From Chiua virens (taxonomy: Eukaryota > Basidiomycota > Agaricomycetes > Boletales > Boletaceae): a stretch of 64,000 bases of DNA. The DNA is taken from contig JAHNUO010000045.1 in NCBI GenBank assembly GCA_019787685.1, positions 62,001-126,000 of the forward strand, given 5' to 3'. Positions 47,555 to 59,739 of the stretch are shown here, one piece after another; within the stretch, counting starts at the first letter, position 1, and every line of letters starts with the position of its first letter. A model generated the notes under the pieces. That model did no database searches, was not told the origin of the DNA, and was given only the letters and a program-made list of their open reading frames with translations. Both the position numbers and the translations under genes were made by a program.

Positions 47555-49319
47555 TCACCAGATGCGCGTCTCAAGTAAGAGATCACTGTTGCTCTCCAAA
47601 CCAAGGCACGCCTTTAGGAAAGCATCCAGCGCGTTACGCTGTCTGCCGAGACTGTTGACGACGTCCGTGCCTGGCTTGACCAAAGGGGCCTTGCACATGT
47701 AGGACAAGAGGGACAAGACCGGGTAAAGTGGCGCAAAGTCAGCTTGACCTGCAGACACGTCACGATAGTTGATGCGTGTAAGGAGCTCCGTGAGAATAGT
47801 CAAGTCCAGAATGAGCGGTGTCGCCAGCAGGGAATCCTGAATCCCGAAAAACATGAGACGAGTCAAGACGAAATGAAGGCCTGTATGCGTACCTCGCATT
47901 CGTTAAAGATGTTGATGGTTTGCCTGCCACCGCAGAAAATCTCGGAGTAGTACTCATCGATGGCCCTTTTGGAGTCTCCGACCGCAGGCACGTACTTGAT
48001 CACGACAATGTGGTCAGGGTGCTCGCCTTTGGTCACCTTACCCTTGGTACCGGGGACGGGAGGCTTGTAAAGCAGACGGTTCGCGTCGACCATATCGTCA
48101 ACGACGCTACTCTTGCTGATTTCCTTGCTCTTGAACTGACGCTCGGCGCTCAAATTGTGACCGTCATTGTTACCGAGATGATTGTAAGATGCAATAGACA
48201 ACGGCTTGATACCTGCGTTCACGAGGAACTCGGCAAGCACCGACTTGAGCTTCGTCTGACCAGACTTGAGGTCGTCACCGCCGATGAAGGACTTGTGGCG
48301 CTCGGCAAGGTCAATGACACCGGGAACGAACGTGTTCTGGGGTGCACCATTTACGAAAGGTTCGCCCTCAAGGATGGCAGCGACAGCGAAGAGGGTCGAA
48401 GGAGAGACTTCGAAATGCGAGGAGCGAATAGAAGCGAGGAGGTTGTCCGCTGTGTCGTTCACACCAGGGATGATATCACTGTAACGTTCGGTATTGGCGG
48501 TCCAGAACACAACTACACGATCGAGATCGTTCTGTTCCTTGAAGCGACGGATGTCGGCACGGATGTGCTCGAGGTGGACCTGCTTATCAGCGCCGGGGAC
48601 AACATTGTCCGCACGCGCCTCCTGGTTAGCAGCAATGAAGTCGGGGTAGTAGATGGAGGGGAGAGGAGAGCCGAAGAGAGCCATGTGTGGTTTCACTTGA
48701 CGTTGAAGGTCGTAATCGAGCACGCGGGCACGCTCCATGGCCTTGTCCATGGGCACGCCTGAGATGTCCCAACCTCCAAGGACAAGGTCGCTTGGATGAA
48801 CCATGGGGAGGACATCGCAGAGAGGAACGTAAATTTCCTTGGCCGTTCCAGGCTCAGAACCGATGCGAACGGTGGACGCGCGAAGGACAGAACCGATGTA
48901 GTTGGGTTGCTGAAGACCCTCCTTGGTGTGCCAGCAGATCTGGTGCTTGTTCGCGAGGATGGTAGCGCAGAGGGTAGTTCCATTGTTACCACCCATTCCG
49001 ATCATCATGAGTCTGGAGGGTCCGTCAGCAAATCCCGCGTTTGTAAGGTGTCAAGGACGTACCCAGTCTTTCCGACTTTGCGGGCGGTCTGGAATTCGAA
49101 TGGCTTCACGGTGGGAGTAACGTTGAATTGACCATCTGAGATAACCACGTCGGCACCACGATAGAAGTACTTGGAAGTGATATTCTCGTCGGTATAGGTA
49201 GTATTCTCTGAGTTGACCTTGATGTACTCTGGGCGACGAACGGCCGTCGGATGAATTGGGAGAATGGATTCGAGCTCAGAGTCGGGCGTGTTATACCCAG
49301 AGGAAGACGGAGCGGACAT
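47555..49319 (-). CDS. INO1: Inositol-3-phosphate synthase
   Basis: Converts D-glucose 6-phosphate to 1D-myo-inositol 3-phosphate with NAD, the first step of inositol and phosphatidylinositol synthesis, in the cytosol. Exons 49319..49063, 49012..47893 and 47836..47555 join at GTACGT...CCAG and GTACGC...TCAG borders to give 552 aa, the normal fungal length. Visible signatures: the NAD-binding loop GMGGNNGTT (about 91-99), [82 protein letters not shown], the [18 protein letters not shown] lysine block, and [13 protein letters not shown] near the end. A TATAAAAA box lies about 210 bp upstream. The start was chosen because [15 protein letters not shown] precedes the conserved [11 protein letters not shown] block. 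No defect seen. Confidence 0.95.
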
Positions 49320-49527
49320 GGTGGGTGAAAAAGGGTAGACGAACGATCCTAGTGAGCGGCGAGAAAACCTGCGCAAGTGTGTTTGCTGCCTCGGTGGGGA
49401 TTGTGGGTGCTACCAAGCTGGTTCGAGTACATGCAAAGAGGGTTGTAAAAACACCCTTTGAAGTCGAAGTCGGGTAGTTCGACGACGCAGACGAAAAAGT
49501 ACTGGTAACACTAAAAAAACCGACGGG

Positions 49528-49535
49528 TTTTTATA
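49528..49535 (-). promoter_or_regulatory. TATA box of INO1
   Basis: TATAAAAA on the minus strand, about 210 bp before the INO1 start codon. Confidence 0.5.
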
Positions 49536-50944
49536 GGCGAAAAATGGGGAGGTTTGAACGTACTACGACGATAAGATGATCAACTGAGACGGCTAGGGAT
49601 GGTGGAGCTGGTCAAACAAAAAAGAGGGTACTTTCGAACAAGCGACGAATTCCAAGTCCGAGATGACACCGGTAATAACACACAACCAATCAGATTGCAC
49701 GGCAACGTGTCATGCCTTGCTTCGCATCACGTAGTGTTCATACCGCGTATAACCGCCGCGATGCATAGAAGTCTCGGATTGCAACAGGCGAGTGGCACCA
49801 GCTCATTGTCCAAAGTCGCTCCTCTTGTCAACCCCAGCCTCCTCGGATTCGGTCAGTATATCTTTTCGTACGGCGTACATTCGATTTCCCGTTGCTTATC
49901 AGTCTCAATCAAGTCCGAGGGCAGTTGACATTGCCGAGATATCAGTGCTCAGGAACATCTGAAACAGCCGCCTTGAATGAGTCAAACCGCGCTCCGACAC
50001 CACCTCGTGTGGATAAAGTGTCGATTGGACGGGCCGGTAAACTATGATTCCGTACATGGCTCTCCCACAGCCGTTCGCTGGCCACTTCAGATTTCATCCA
50101 ACGTCGGTGGAACCAATAGTTAACCGATGGGAAGTCTATGCCAGCTTAAGTACTGACGAGTAGAGCAATTGTCAGCACTGGGTCGATGTCGGGATTTCCT
50201 GCCGAGCGAAATTACACCGGAACTTCGAAGATCTCCGACTCATCTGAACCACCCAGTTCCGACGGAAACGTTTGCATCAAGAATTTTTTCAGATCGGACA
50301 GGAGGATACTGGAGGTTGGCAAAAGGTATTCCCTGGTTATAGCAGGTGAGCAGCAAGTAACAGTTTTCATTTGCATAGCCTCGGCTTCTGAATCATGATC
50401 TGGCATAACCTGAGTCGCTTTGACGACGGCGACCTTATCAATGTTGTCACGCCACACCACACTTTGCATCCTTGGAGCATCTAGGCACCAGCATCAACCA
50501 GACATGGAAAATGCCTCGCCGTCTCTGAGTGAAATTTCCCGTACCCACTCGCTAAAAATGATCCAAGCTGACATTCCTGGGAGTTTCGCCGTGGGCCTAC
50601 GTCGCACTCAGGCTTCCGAATACGCGTCGATACATTATACAATCCAGTCGCATACCTATCTTTCTGGCACAGGTCGAGGTAACAAGACGTCTGCTTGAAG
50701 AAGAGAAGTCCTCATTTCAAAAGGCTTGGTTCCGCAATAGGTGGCTTCAATCCACTTATACACCTCAACTATAGTCAGTCCCTGGGATCGCAATGCGTCG
50801 TCTTCCCCACTGTCCGTCACTCGTGATTGAAAAGAATGCGGATTGAACGGCGAACGTGCGTGCACAAGTGACAGGATCGCGCATGGGCCGCGCCTCCTCG
50901 TGTTCTTTTCTTCACATTCAAGAATATCCACATATATGGTTGGA
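49536..50944. other. Divergent intergenic region INO1 / sphingomyelinase 2
   Basis: 1.4 kb between divergently read genes. Several short frames but no recognisable gene. It presumably carries both promoters. Confidence 0.45.
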
Positions 50945-50951
50945 TATAAAA
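50945..50951 (+). promoter_or_regulatory. TATA box of sphingomyelinase gene 2
   Basis: TATAAAA lies 50 bp upstream of the start codon at 51001. Confidence 0.55.
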
Positions 50952-51000
50952 GACAGTGTCTTGGCATCTTACTCGTCCAAGAGCCACAACACTACAATCA

Positions 51001-54000
51001 TGATGCTAACTCTTCCGGCATCCTTGGCACTTCTGACGCTAGCGGGTGCGATAGGCGTAAATGCCGATGATACGATACTCTCCGCGTATACTGCCCCTGG
51101 AGAATTCCCTACTTCGGTATACGCGTCATACTGGAACAATCCGACTGCCACATCCGTGCAACCGCAGCCCGTGATCACGGACCCAGTCACGGTAGGTTTC
51201 AAGTAGACATCACCGCTGATAATCAATCTGATCTGATCGCATAGGGTATTATCTTTCCTGCTAATCTGACAGATCCCGCCAACTTCCCCAAGGTATGTGG
51301 ATGTTGTCACGTTTCTGCAAGCTTTATTGACCTCTTTGACAGAATGACACTGTAGATCCTCATCCGCTGCCACTGCAACAGGAACCTTCGCAGCTACTCC
51401 AGTCGGCCCTTTCCCAAATCCAGTCTATCGCTGCTAGTCCAGCGCTTGCTGGTGACACTTGTGCACAATGCCAAGCATCACTCACTATCGCTAAAATGCT
51501 CGTAGGAGCCGCTCCGGAACAGGGACCTCTCCTCGCTGAGGCGGTTTGCGAGTATTTCAACTACTCGACGACATGTTATGACGAGTATAGCCGACTTGCT
51601 CTTGGTTCCGTGTTCTCGCAAGTCGTCGCGCTCGGCGATATGGGAGGATATGATGGACAGGTAGGTCTTTGACATGACTTATCCTATGTCTGTGACTTAG
51701 ATCGTTGTCTCGCACACTATGTAGCTCCTATGCGCTGCGCAACTGAGTTTGTGCCCAATGCCGCCGACAGTCCCCCTCAACTTGACGGATTGGTTCGCCA
51801 AACCAAAACCGAACCCCCTGCCTCCTCCAAAGCAACCCAGTGGAGAACGCTTGAAGGTTCTCCATGTATCCGACATCCACATTGATCCCCGTACGTTCTA
51901 AGACCTACTTCTTCGTTTCGTATACAGATGAGTTTGCGTTTCTAGGTTATGCCATCGGATACGAGGCCAACTGCAGTCAGTACATGTGTTGTCGCGAGAA
52001 CACCTACAACATGGCATCCCCCGACCAGGTCCTTCTCCCTGCATCACGTTATGGAGCTTACTACTGGTGCGTTTCATGCTCATCTTGCTTGTTCTTGGTC
52101 GTGATTAATGATCAATGGTAGTGACACGCCGATCTCACTTATGCTTGCTGCCATGCAAGCCATCCCCGAAGTGACCGAGACCTTGGGGACTGGGTTCAAC
52201 TTTTCTGTATTCACAGGAGACCTGACGTCGCACGATTCCGACAACCAATATTCCAGGCACGTCTCTCCATTAATCGACATGTCGGATTTCTGATCATGTC
52301 ACCGCAGATCATACGTTGAATATTGCGAGGTGAAGTCGGACAGCATTTGGAACATTGATCAAGTTCTTACAGGGATACCTAGGTTATCATTTACAATCTT
52401 CTCAAGGAGTACCTTGGTCCTGCACCCGTGTACGCAACGCTTGGCAACCACGACACATACGTGATTAAGATTCTTTTATCGTCTACTCCTTTATCAAGCT
52501 GCTCCTTTAACAGATGCAATTCCAAATGATTCCTTATTATCTTGGCGGTTTCATTCTTGGAGACCAATTCAATTGGTGCGTAATGTCTTTTGGCTGCCAT
52601 AGATAATCCACGCTCATGTGATTCAGGTTGTACGATCACGTCTCTACCATGTGGTATTACGAAGATTGGCTTCCCGAAGCGTCTGTCGAATATGCGCGCA
52701 CACACTATGGTGCCTACACCGTCAAGCGTCCCGATGGACTGCGCATCATTTCGCTCGACACTGATATGTGCATGTCTACCTCTTTTTCTCGCGTCTGTCC
52801 TGTGAATCACCCACACCTGGAAACTATCCAGGGTACACGTACGTCACGTCGATGTTGCGTTCCTTGAAGCGACTCACAGTGTAACCGTCGGATGATCTCG
52901 ACAGATTGAACTATTTCAGCTACATCAACGCCACTAGTCCTGATCCGTTCGGAATCCTCCGTTTCCTTACCGATGAACTTCAAGATGCCGAGGATGCAGG
53001 TGATCGAGGTGGGTTTCCCACACCGTGCTCTTCGATTATCGTTTGACCAACGGTTCCAAGTCTGGATCGTCGGCCACGTTTTGAGCGGATGGGGTGCTTC
53101 GCAGTCTCAGTTCAACCCCACGAACCTATGTAAGTGCCCCTCCTCTCTTTCGTTTCGCTCAGGGCTGACTATTGTTGTAGTCTACCAAATGTGAGTCTCG
53201 CTTCTGTATTTCCGACAAACGACCAATGTACTGAGACGATGGGAAAAGCGTTGATCGCTACTCGCCACACGTTATCGCAAGTGAGTGATCACCTAAGACT
53301 GCCACGCGTATGCGATGTTCAATTTCTCTGGACAATAGACATCTTCTTTGGGCACACGCACGAGGACCAGCTGACCGTACGTGATCAATTGATTCCTGCT
53401 AAGCCTGCGATTCTTCAATACCAACCTACGACTCTTGAAGATCTTCTACGCAAACAACGCTACCAACATCAGCGCCGAGACCGCGCAGACCGTATCGTGG
53501 GTACGTCGAGCTGTGTTCTCGAATCACACGAGTCCCTGACAGCGAAGCTAGATCATGCCATCGCTTACACCTTTGACGAACCTCAACTCGGGTTTCCGCA
53601 TGTACGAAGTAGACTCTTCGGTACGTAGCCGTACTTTTCTCGTGCGCTAGCGCCCTCAATGATCGATTAAGACCTTCGACATTCTTGATGCATACACGTA
53701 TGTGCCTGGCTGCGAACAATAGAAAGATGTACTCACGTTGTGACGAACAGTTGGGTCAGTGATGTGAACGAGTTCCCATCGCTCGACAACCAGACAGCGG
53801 TGGGTCCCACGTATTTCCTCGAGTACAGCGCCCGTGAAGCCTATGGCCAAAACATCACCTGGGGTGCCGACGACCCGCTCAACGCGACCTGGTGGCATCT
53901 GGTTACCGAACGTGAGTGATTCTACTTGTTCACGTCGGAGCACACCTTGACGGACGTGGTTGGTACAGAAATGGAATACGATCCGTCATTGGTAGAGGTA

Positions 54001-54212
54001 CGCTGTCTAGATGAAAGAAATCGATCGTGGTTTGCTCAGGCTGACACACTGTTGTTCGTTTTCAGACATACAACACATACCAGTCTAAAAGCTCCGTCGC
54101 GGGTGCAAACTGCACCGGGGAATGTATCTCCTCCAAGATTTGTTACTTGCGGAGTGGATCTTCCAGTCTCTCGTATGCGAACTGCAACCAAAACTATACC
54201 TCGACGCAGTGA
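51001..54212 (+). CDS. Acid sphingomyelinase-like phosphodiesterase 2 (secreted)
   Basis: Intron-rich paralog of the 28.8-32.0 kb gene. Early exons read 51001-51192, 51245-51292, 51343-51660, 51725-51890, 51946-52066, 52122-52256, 52308-52329, 52383-52460, 52514-52575 and from 52627. Signal peptide MMLTLPASLALLTLAGAIGV; saposin-B-like region (CAQCQASLTIAK, CEYFNYSTTCYDE); then the two-metal phosphatase core: VLHVSDIHIDP, YATLGNHDTY, YDHVSTMWYYEDWLPEAS, ISLDTD, VWIVGHVLSGWG, FFGHTHEDQ. Later come FYANNATNISAETAQTVSW, AVGPTYFLEYSAREAYGQ, LNATWWHLVTER and a Cys-rich tail NCTGECISSKICYLRSGS ending at 54212. The intron at 52257 starts with GC (CCAG/GCACGT), as in the paralog. The SLDTDM exon border near 52770 is uncertain. 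Family members cleave sphingomyelin to ceramide and phosphocholine; the true substrate here is unknown. Confidence 0.82.
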
Positions 54213-57192
54213 AAAGCCCTTCTTTACGTATCGTAGACAGCATTGGACAATGCTGAAAATTGATGTGTTGCAAAGCTTCCCTGTTCTGCTAAGGAAGCTT
54301 GAATGCCATGTGAGGAATGTCTTGATGTAAGCTTGCTGACGAGTTGTCCTACGCACCTTTTGAAGTAGTCAACACTTAAATTCTCTGGAACAGGTTCACA
54401 GAATTGGTTGGACATGGACGATAGTAAACGGACGTGGTCCAGGCGTTGCCCGAGCGTGTCCATTCTTACCCTGAGGAAATTTGGGGGAGAGCGCTGGGAC
54501 GCTCCACGGAATCATTTAGAACGTCGAAACTGTAGCCATGAGCGAGGCGTTGATTGAGGTGTGGAGGGAGATGAGGATATCACCAGGCATGCTGTTTCGG
54601 AGAAAGCGACAGTGCGACGAGATCGGAGAAGGAGACCGTGAGGGTATGAGACAATCGCAACCGGGGGCCCGGGCGTCGCGGTCCTCTATCACACGGTGGC
54701 TATGATGCGTCATGCAGATCGTCTCGATACACTAGCATGTGTCTATCCACTGTGTCTTCAGTGGCTCTCGCATGTTGGAACTTCGAGTTCTGAAACCTAC
54801 CGTCCTTGGCGGTGGAGTGGGGGCGAGTAATAAGCTAGCCTGCCAGTGAGACTACAAGGCTTGGAGGTCGGAGATCAAAATTTTGGGCGCAAAGAATTGA
54901 TCCATAATCATGATATGACCTCCGACAGTGCCACTGTGCCAGTGGGATGTGTTGAAGCTAATTTACGACTAACATGATTATGGGCTTTAGTAGGTGGTCG
55001 TCCTCAGCGGAGTCAGCACTGTCGTTCCCTCTAAAGCGTAAATGTCAAATTATAGAAGGTCCCTACTAGTATAACGGCTCACTTCAAACCCCTTTCTTTG
55101 ACTCGCAGCCGCGGCCCAATTCGGAAATGAGTGCTATTCCTTCGTGTTTGACGCATATCGAGGTATTAACGCCAGCGTGAATCATCCTGGCCACCCATCG
55201 CTCCGATACTGGATTATCTTACCGCCTTGAGGGGAAAAGATAATTCCGAGCAAATCCACGCTCCAAGGTGCTCACGGACAAGCACCGATCAGTGGCGCGA
55301 ATGAAAATGTTTTTCTTTTTTCGATCTTCCATCTGCCTACATCCGTGGCTCCAGGAGACGATAACCGTGCTTCTCGGGGCGCCACACCCTGCGCCATACC
55401 ACCGCGCGTTCTATCCTCGGGCGTCCTACTGATTCAGATGATGATGTCATTGATCCCGCGTTTCATTTTCACCGATCCCACGCGTGTATTTCACGTGAGT
55501 TCGATTCGTGACGTCTGGGGACGAAATTTTTGCGTGCGCACCGCGATCGGAGGACTCGAAAGCTCCGAGTCGAAACCTGGCATCTGAAGAGGACAAAAGA
55601 GAGGAATCGAGATATCAGTTCATGCATTGTGTCACGGCGTCGGACATCTCACCTGCCTTTCGAGGTAGTAGTTTGTTCCATATCAAGTCAGTATATTCGT
55701 ATTTCATTGTTTTTTTGTCATTGTAACCGTGAGGTTCGATTGACTTGAGTCGAATCTCGTAAGTAAACAATCACCTTGCCGCAGACGTTCCGAATCGCGC
55801 CGCTGAAGAAACGGATGGCGAGCCCCATGAGTCCCCAGAGTCCTCACCACATACACGACAGGAACTGGCATGTCTATGATACCTTTTGACCACTTGTACA
55901 ATTTTCACCTATTACGAATTCAAGTTTGGAGCACGCGTGAATTCTTCCTGATGCCTCCCATTGAATCAGTTAAGTTTGTCCCCGGTTGATAATATTGATC
56001 GCCCTCGGGTGTAGCAGCTCCGTGTCGGCCCGATGCATCTCGATTCACACGATCACGCGATATTGTCCTCGACTGAACGAACGTTCGTCATTAATATCGT
56101 GTTGACAGAAAACAGTTCTGCAACACTGTAATGTTCTTCAAATAACAAGGGGGCGGCAAGCGTCTCTGTTTCCTCAAATTCACACTGTCATAGACTCAGA
56201 TCTCATTACTCACAGCCTTTTCTAGATGCTGGTCCGCGGTCCACCATTACCGCGTGTGCATACAGATGCGTGACAAGCACTCCAGGAAGCAGGACACGTA
56301 GATACCCCCATACGACGACCATCCCTCCTCGCATTGACAATTGTACCTGATGGGCCACAAGACCCGAAGCGCCAACGTGGTGCTGTACCACGCTGGTTCT
56401 TCAGGCTGTGAGCATCCTTCGTTTAGTTTTTGAAGCGCTCTCCTCACTGCCACTAGGTACGGGGGAGTTCTTCAGGCCTCAGGGACCAGGGTGCGAAAGG
56501 GTCACGAATGCTTCCGATCTTCCAATATGAACGACAAAAAGGTCCTTCAAGTTGGGATCTACTGTCAATGCGGCGCAAACCCCACGAACGTGCTACCGGG
56601 TATGGTCCCGTCCCGGATGCGAAAACCCTGTTTTTCGGTTCCAACTCGTGGCAGGTCCCAGAGTCTGGACAAACGATCTTACTAAGGAAGTATTCATAGC
56701 CCCGTTATGGTTAGTGTGGTATCTATCCTCCATTCGAAGCTCATCCTCGTTGCGACTTCGTTTAACTTCGCACTGCAAGGATACAGATCGACGGAAACCA
56801 AAAGATCCTGTGAATCATATTTGTATCCTGCTCTACATTTTGTCCCGCAACCCAGGTTGATAGCTGCCAGCATGACAATTTGCCACGGAAGCAGTAAATT
56901 GACAGTCCACTTGATGGCCCGAGTTTGTGCCTCACACGGCTAGGAAAGTATGCCGACAAGTTATGTAGGCTGAGACAGCACGCTCTCACACGCGGGGTCT
57001 CGCCCTCCAGCAGATCCTAAATTGTGACGGGTTTTTATTGGGTAAAGGCACACAGGTTTGCGCCGTTGTTGTCTCCGGTCAAGCCTACAACATGCTTTTT
57101 ATGTGCTAAATTATATTCAGGTTGGATCCACGCTGGACCCTGACTTACATTCAATAAATACCTGGGAGTGAAAGCTTGACACGACAGTCAAA
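54213..57192. other. 3 kb gap without a supported gene
   Basis: Many short overlapping frames on both strands, none with a domain, signal peptide or splice chain I could support. I see nothing recognisable here. Confidence 0.4.
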
Positions 57193-58571
57193 ATGTTTTC
57201 ATCTCTCTCTGTCATCGCTCAATTACTTCAGGTTGGACCGTGGTCTCTGACGACGAACACGGTCGACTCCTCTCGTCTTTTCAATGGAGACATTAGCTCT
57301 GGCTGTCCTACCTCTGGTCCAGTTTCGTGCCAGACCTCGACTGTGGCCAACACGTGTTGCACTGAGTACCCTGGGGTGAGTTATCTTATCCTGCAGTATT
57401 GACACCTCGTTTCTGAATTTCTGGGTGTAGGGTCTTTTGTTGCAGACACAGGTATTTCTCTCCTCGACAAGCGAACCTCAGAGAGACTGATTGTAGCCCA
57501 GTTTTGGGACACGAATGTTCGCGGCAGCCCTCAGGACAGCTGGACGATCCACGGTATGTGATCGTTTCGAAATGATCCCGAACCCACCGTTCTCATACGC
57601 CTTGTAGGCTTATGGCCCGACAAGTACGCGTGTCTCACTCACCATCCATGCTGTTAATCATCAACGACCCTCGCTTGTGTCAACAGCTGCGATGGCACAT
57701 ACATAGAGAATTGCGATCCTTCTCGTGCTTATAACATTCGTGAGGTGTGTTGGACCCGGTACTTGCATCAACGAACCTGGCATTGATCTTCCACTCAGCT
57801 TCTTGGACAGCAAGGAGGAGAGTCGACCTTGAACTACATGGAACAATTCTGGTTGAACGCGGATGGTAGCAACGAGCACCTCTGGAACGTATGTCCAATC
57901 TGTTATTTTTCCAAGAAGAAACTGCTGATCGCAGCACGTTAGCATGAATGGGCGACGCATGGTACATGTTACAGGTAACGCCTTTCGTCGTGTTTGTTCT
58001 CATAGGCGGTCGTTCCTCAGCCCTGTTTCCTACAGCACACTTTCGCCTTCCTGCCTCCCATCTGGCAGTCTCGAGGGAGCCGAGGTAGGTCTGCACCCAC
58101 GCACACATGACTGACTCTGACTCGTTATTGCAATCCTTTCCGTCATCAAGGCCGTGTCGTACTTTGAGACCATCGTCCAGTTGTTCCAGAACCTCCCCAC
58201 CTACACGTGGCTCGCGAATGCCGGCATTACGCCTTCACACGATCGGGAATACACCTTGTCGGAGATTCTCGATGCTCTGGAGCAAGGAGCAGGTGTAAGT
58301 TCATGTCCAGCCTCCTTGTCGTTGGACATCAAAACTGATGTTTCATGTTTGTCACTAGTACAAGCCCGCTGTCGGTTGCTCGCGCGGCAGACTCGACGCG
58401 GTCAGTTATTACTATAACTTGCAGGGTTCGCTTCTCGATGGACAGTTTGTCGCCATCAGTAAGTGTTTTCTATCGCCACGCCAAAAATTGACCGGGACCA
58501 TTGTCGCAGACTCGCCAAAGGAATCAACTTGCCCCCACCGAGGTATCCGATACTACCCCAAGAGAGGCTGA
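57193..58571 (+). CDS. Ribonuclease T2 family secreted RNase
   Basis: Eleven exons: 57193-57375, 57431-57451, 57502-57553, 57608-57623, 57687-57744, 57799-57888, 57943-57974, 58036-58084, 58151-58294, 58359-58458 and 58510-58571, all in frame, 268 aa. Both catalytic blocks are present: CAS I as SWTIHGLWPD (His about 85) and CAS II as HEWATHGTC (His 141, Glu 142, His 146). The family sequence LLLQTQFWDT precedes CAS I, and paired cysteines (CDGTYIENC, CLPSG, GCSRG, STCPHRG) follow the fungal RNase Rh pattern. These enzymes cleave single-stranded RNA through a 2',3'-cyclic phosphate and are usually secreted or vacuolar. The N-terminus (MFSSLSVIAQLLQVGPWSL) is only a weak signal peptide, so a different first exon is possible. 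One exon is only 16 nt. No defect seen in the catalytic core. Confidence 0.88.
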
Positions 58572-59739
58572 GTTGCCGCACATCTTCCCACCCGCCCTTG
58601 TAATGGTCGCGCTATGATCGGTGCAAAATATTTTTTATTTCGAGCCTCTGATTTGCCTGCGTGTGATCGCTAAGAGACACTTGCTGAGAGACCCCAGACT
58701 TTGCGCATATGTATCGATATGGACCGTTGATCAATTCATCGATCACGATCGGCAATGCTGGCACGTATTTATAAGCCTGTGTCAAGCCTGTGCTATCCAC
58801 AGCACCAGCTGGGTGATAGACTCATTCTCCGACAACCCCATTCTGCGGCCGGTGGCACATCATGAGGGCTTTCAGAGAACCGATATGAGTTGACAGGATG
58901 ACACGGCGTTCAACAGGAACGATCTCATAATGGATATGTAGTCCGCTGAAACCCCTTCGGCGACTTTGCTCAAAATCGTTGCGGTCTCTGAAATATAAGC
59001 GGCCGCCGTCAGTACATACTAAACACATGACAACCTTCCCTCCAAGCCTTAGGCCTGGCCTGTGCGGCTCCGTCCGAAGAACCGCCAAGAACCGGAACAT
59101 TCTTGCAGAATTTAAGGCATTGGAAGAGTGCCCGAGGCCATGGTGAAGAGATAATGTAAGGTAGTAAACAACGTTGGCTATTTTCCTGGCATAGATCCTC
59201 CAGTCGGTTCGCCCTCCCTCGTAGGGTCTGTGTTCAATTCTGCAGCGGCTGTCATGAACCTAGACAAGTGGATCGTTACTCGTTACCCGACAGCATCACA
59301 TCATGCGACCCACTGTGCCGCATGGGTGCCCGCGAGGACTCTCATTGCATCCAGGTCATTCTGAAGTTGTTCCATGAGATCGGCAGTCTGACCGACGGCA
59401 CGAGACATGTTTTTGATGTTGGAAGCTAGCTGTGCATACAGCCTGTCCTTGGCCTGAGTAGCACCCGACCGGCTCATCGTTGGCTGAAAACGAGATGGAT
59501 TTCCCACGCTGATGACGTTGATGGTCAATGTGAACTCACAAGCGACGATGGTTGCTGTGGGTGAGAAAGTCAAGGGGAGTTTGAGTGAACGTCCAAGTTG
59601 CGTTGGCTGCCAGCCAGCCAGCCATTTTATTTGAGCGGGGGTCCAATTATGGACCCTTGTCAAGTACTTGCTGTGGCGCCGGAAGCACATAGCCCAACTC
59701 ATAAGAGTCATACAGCTTGCATCTCCCATCATCTGCACC
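58572..59739. other. Gap between RNase T2 and calcineurin A
   Basis: No gene recognised. The promoter region of calcineurin A lies at its right side. The minus-strand frame 59301-59774 overlaps the calcineurin start and looks like a shadow. Confidence 0.45.

Noticed and set aside
47920..48762. 280-codon open frame on the plus strand
   Set aside because: Exact antisense shadow of the INO1 coding exon, caused by its codon bias; no recognisable domain.
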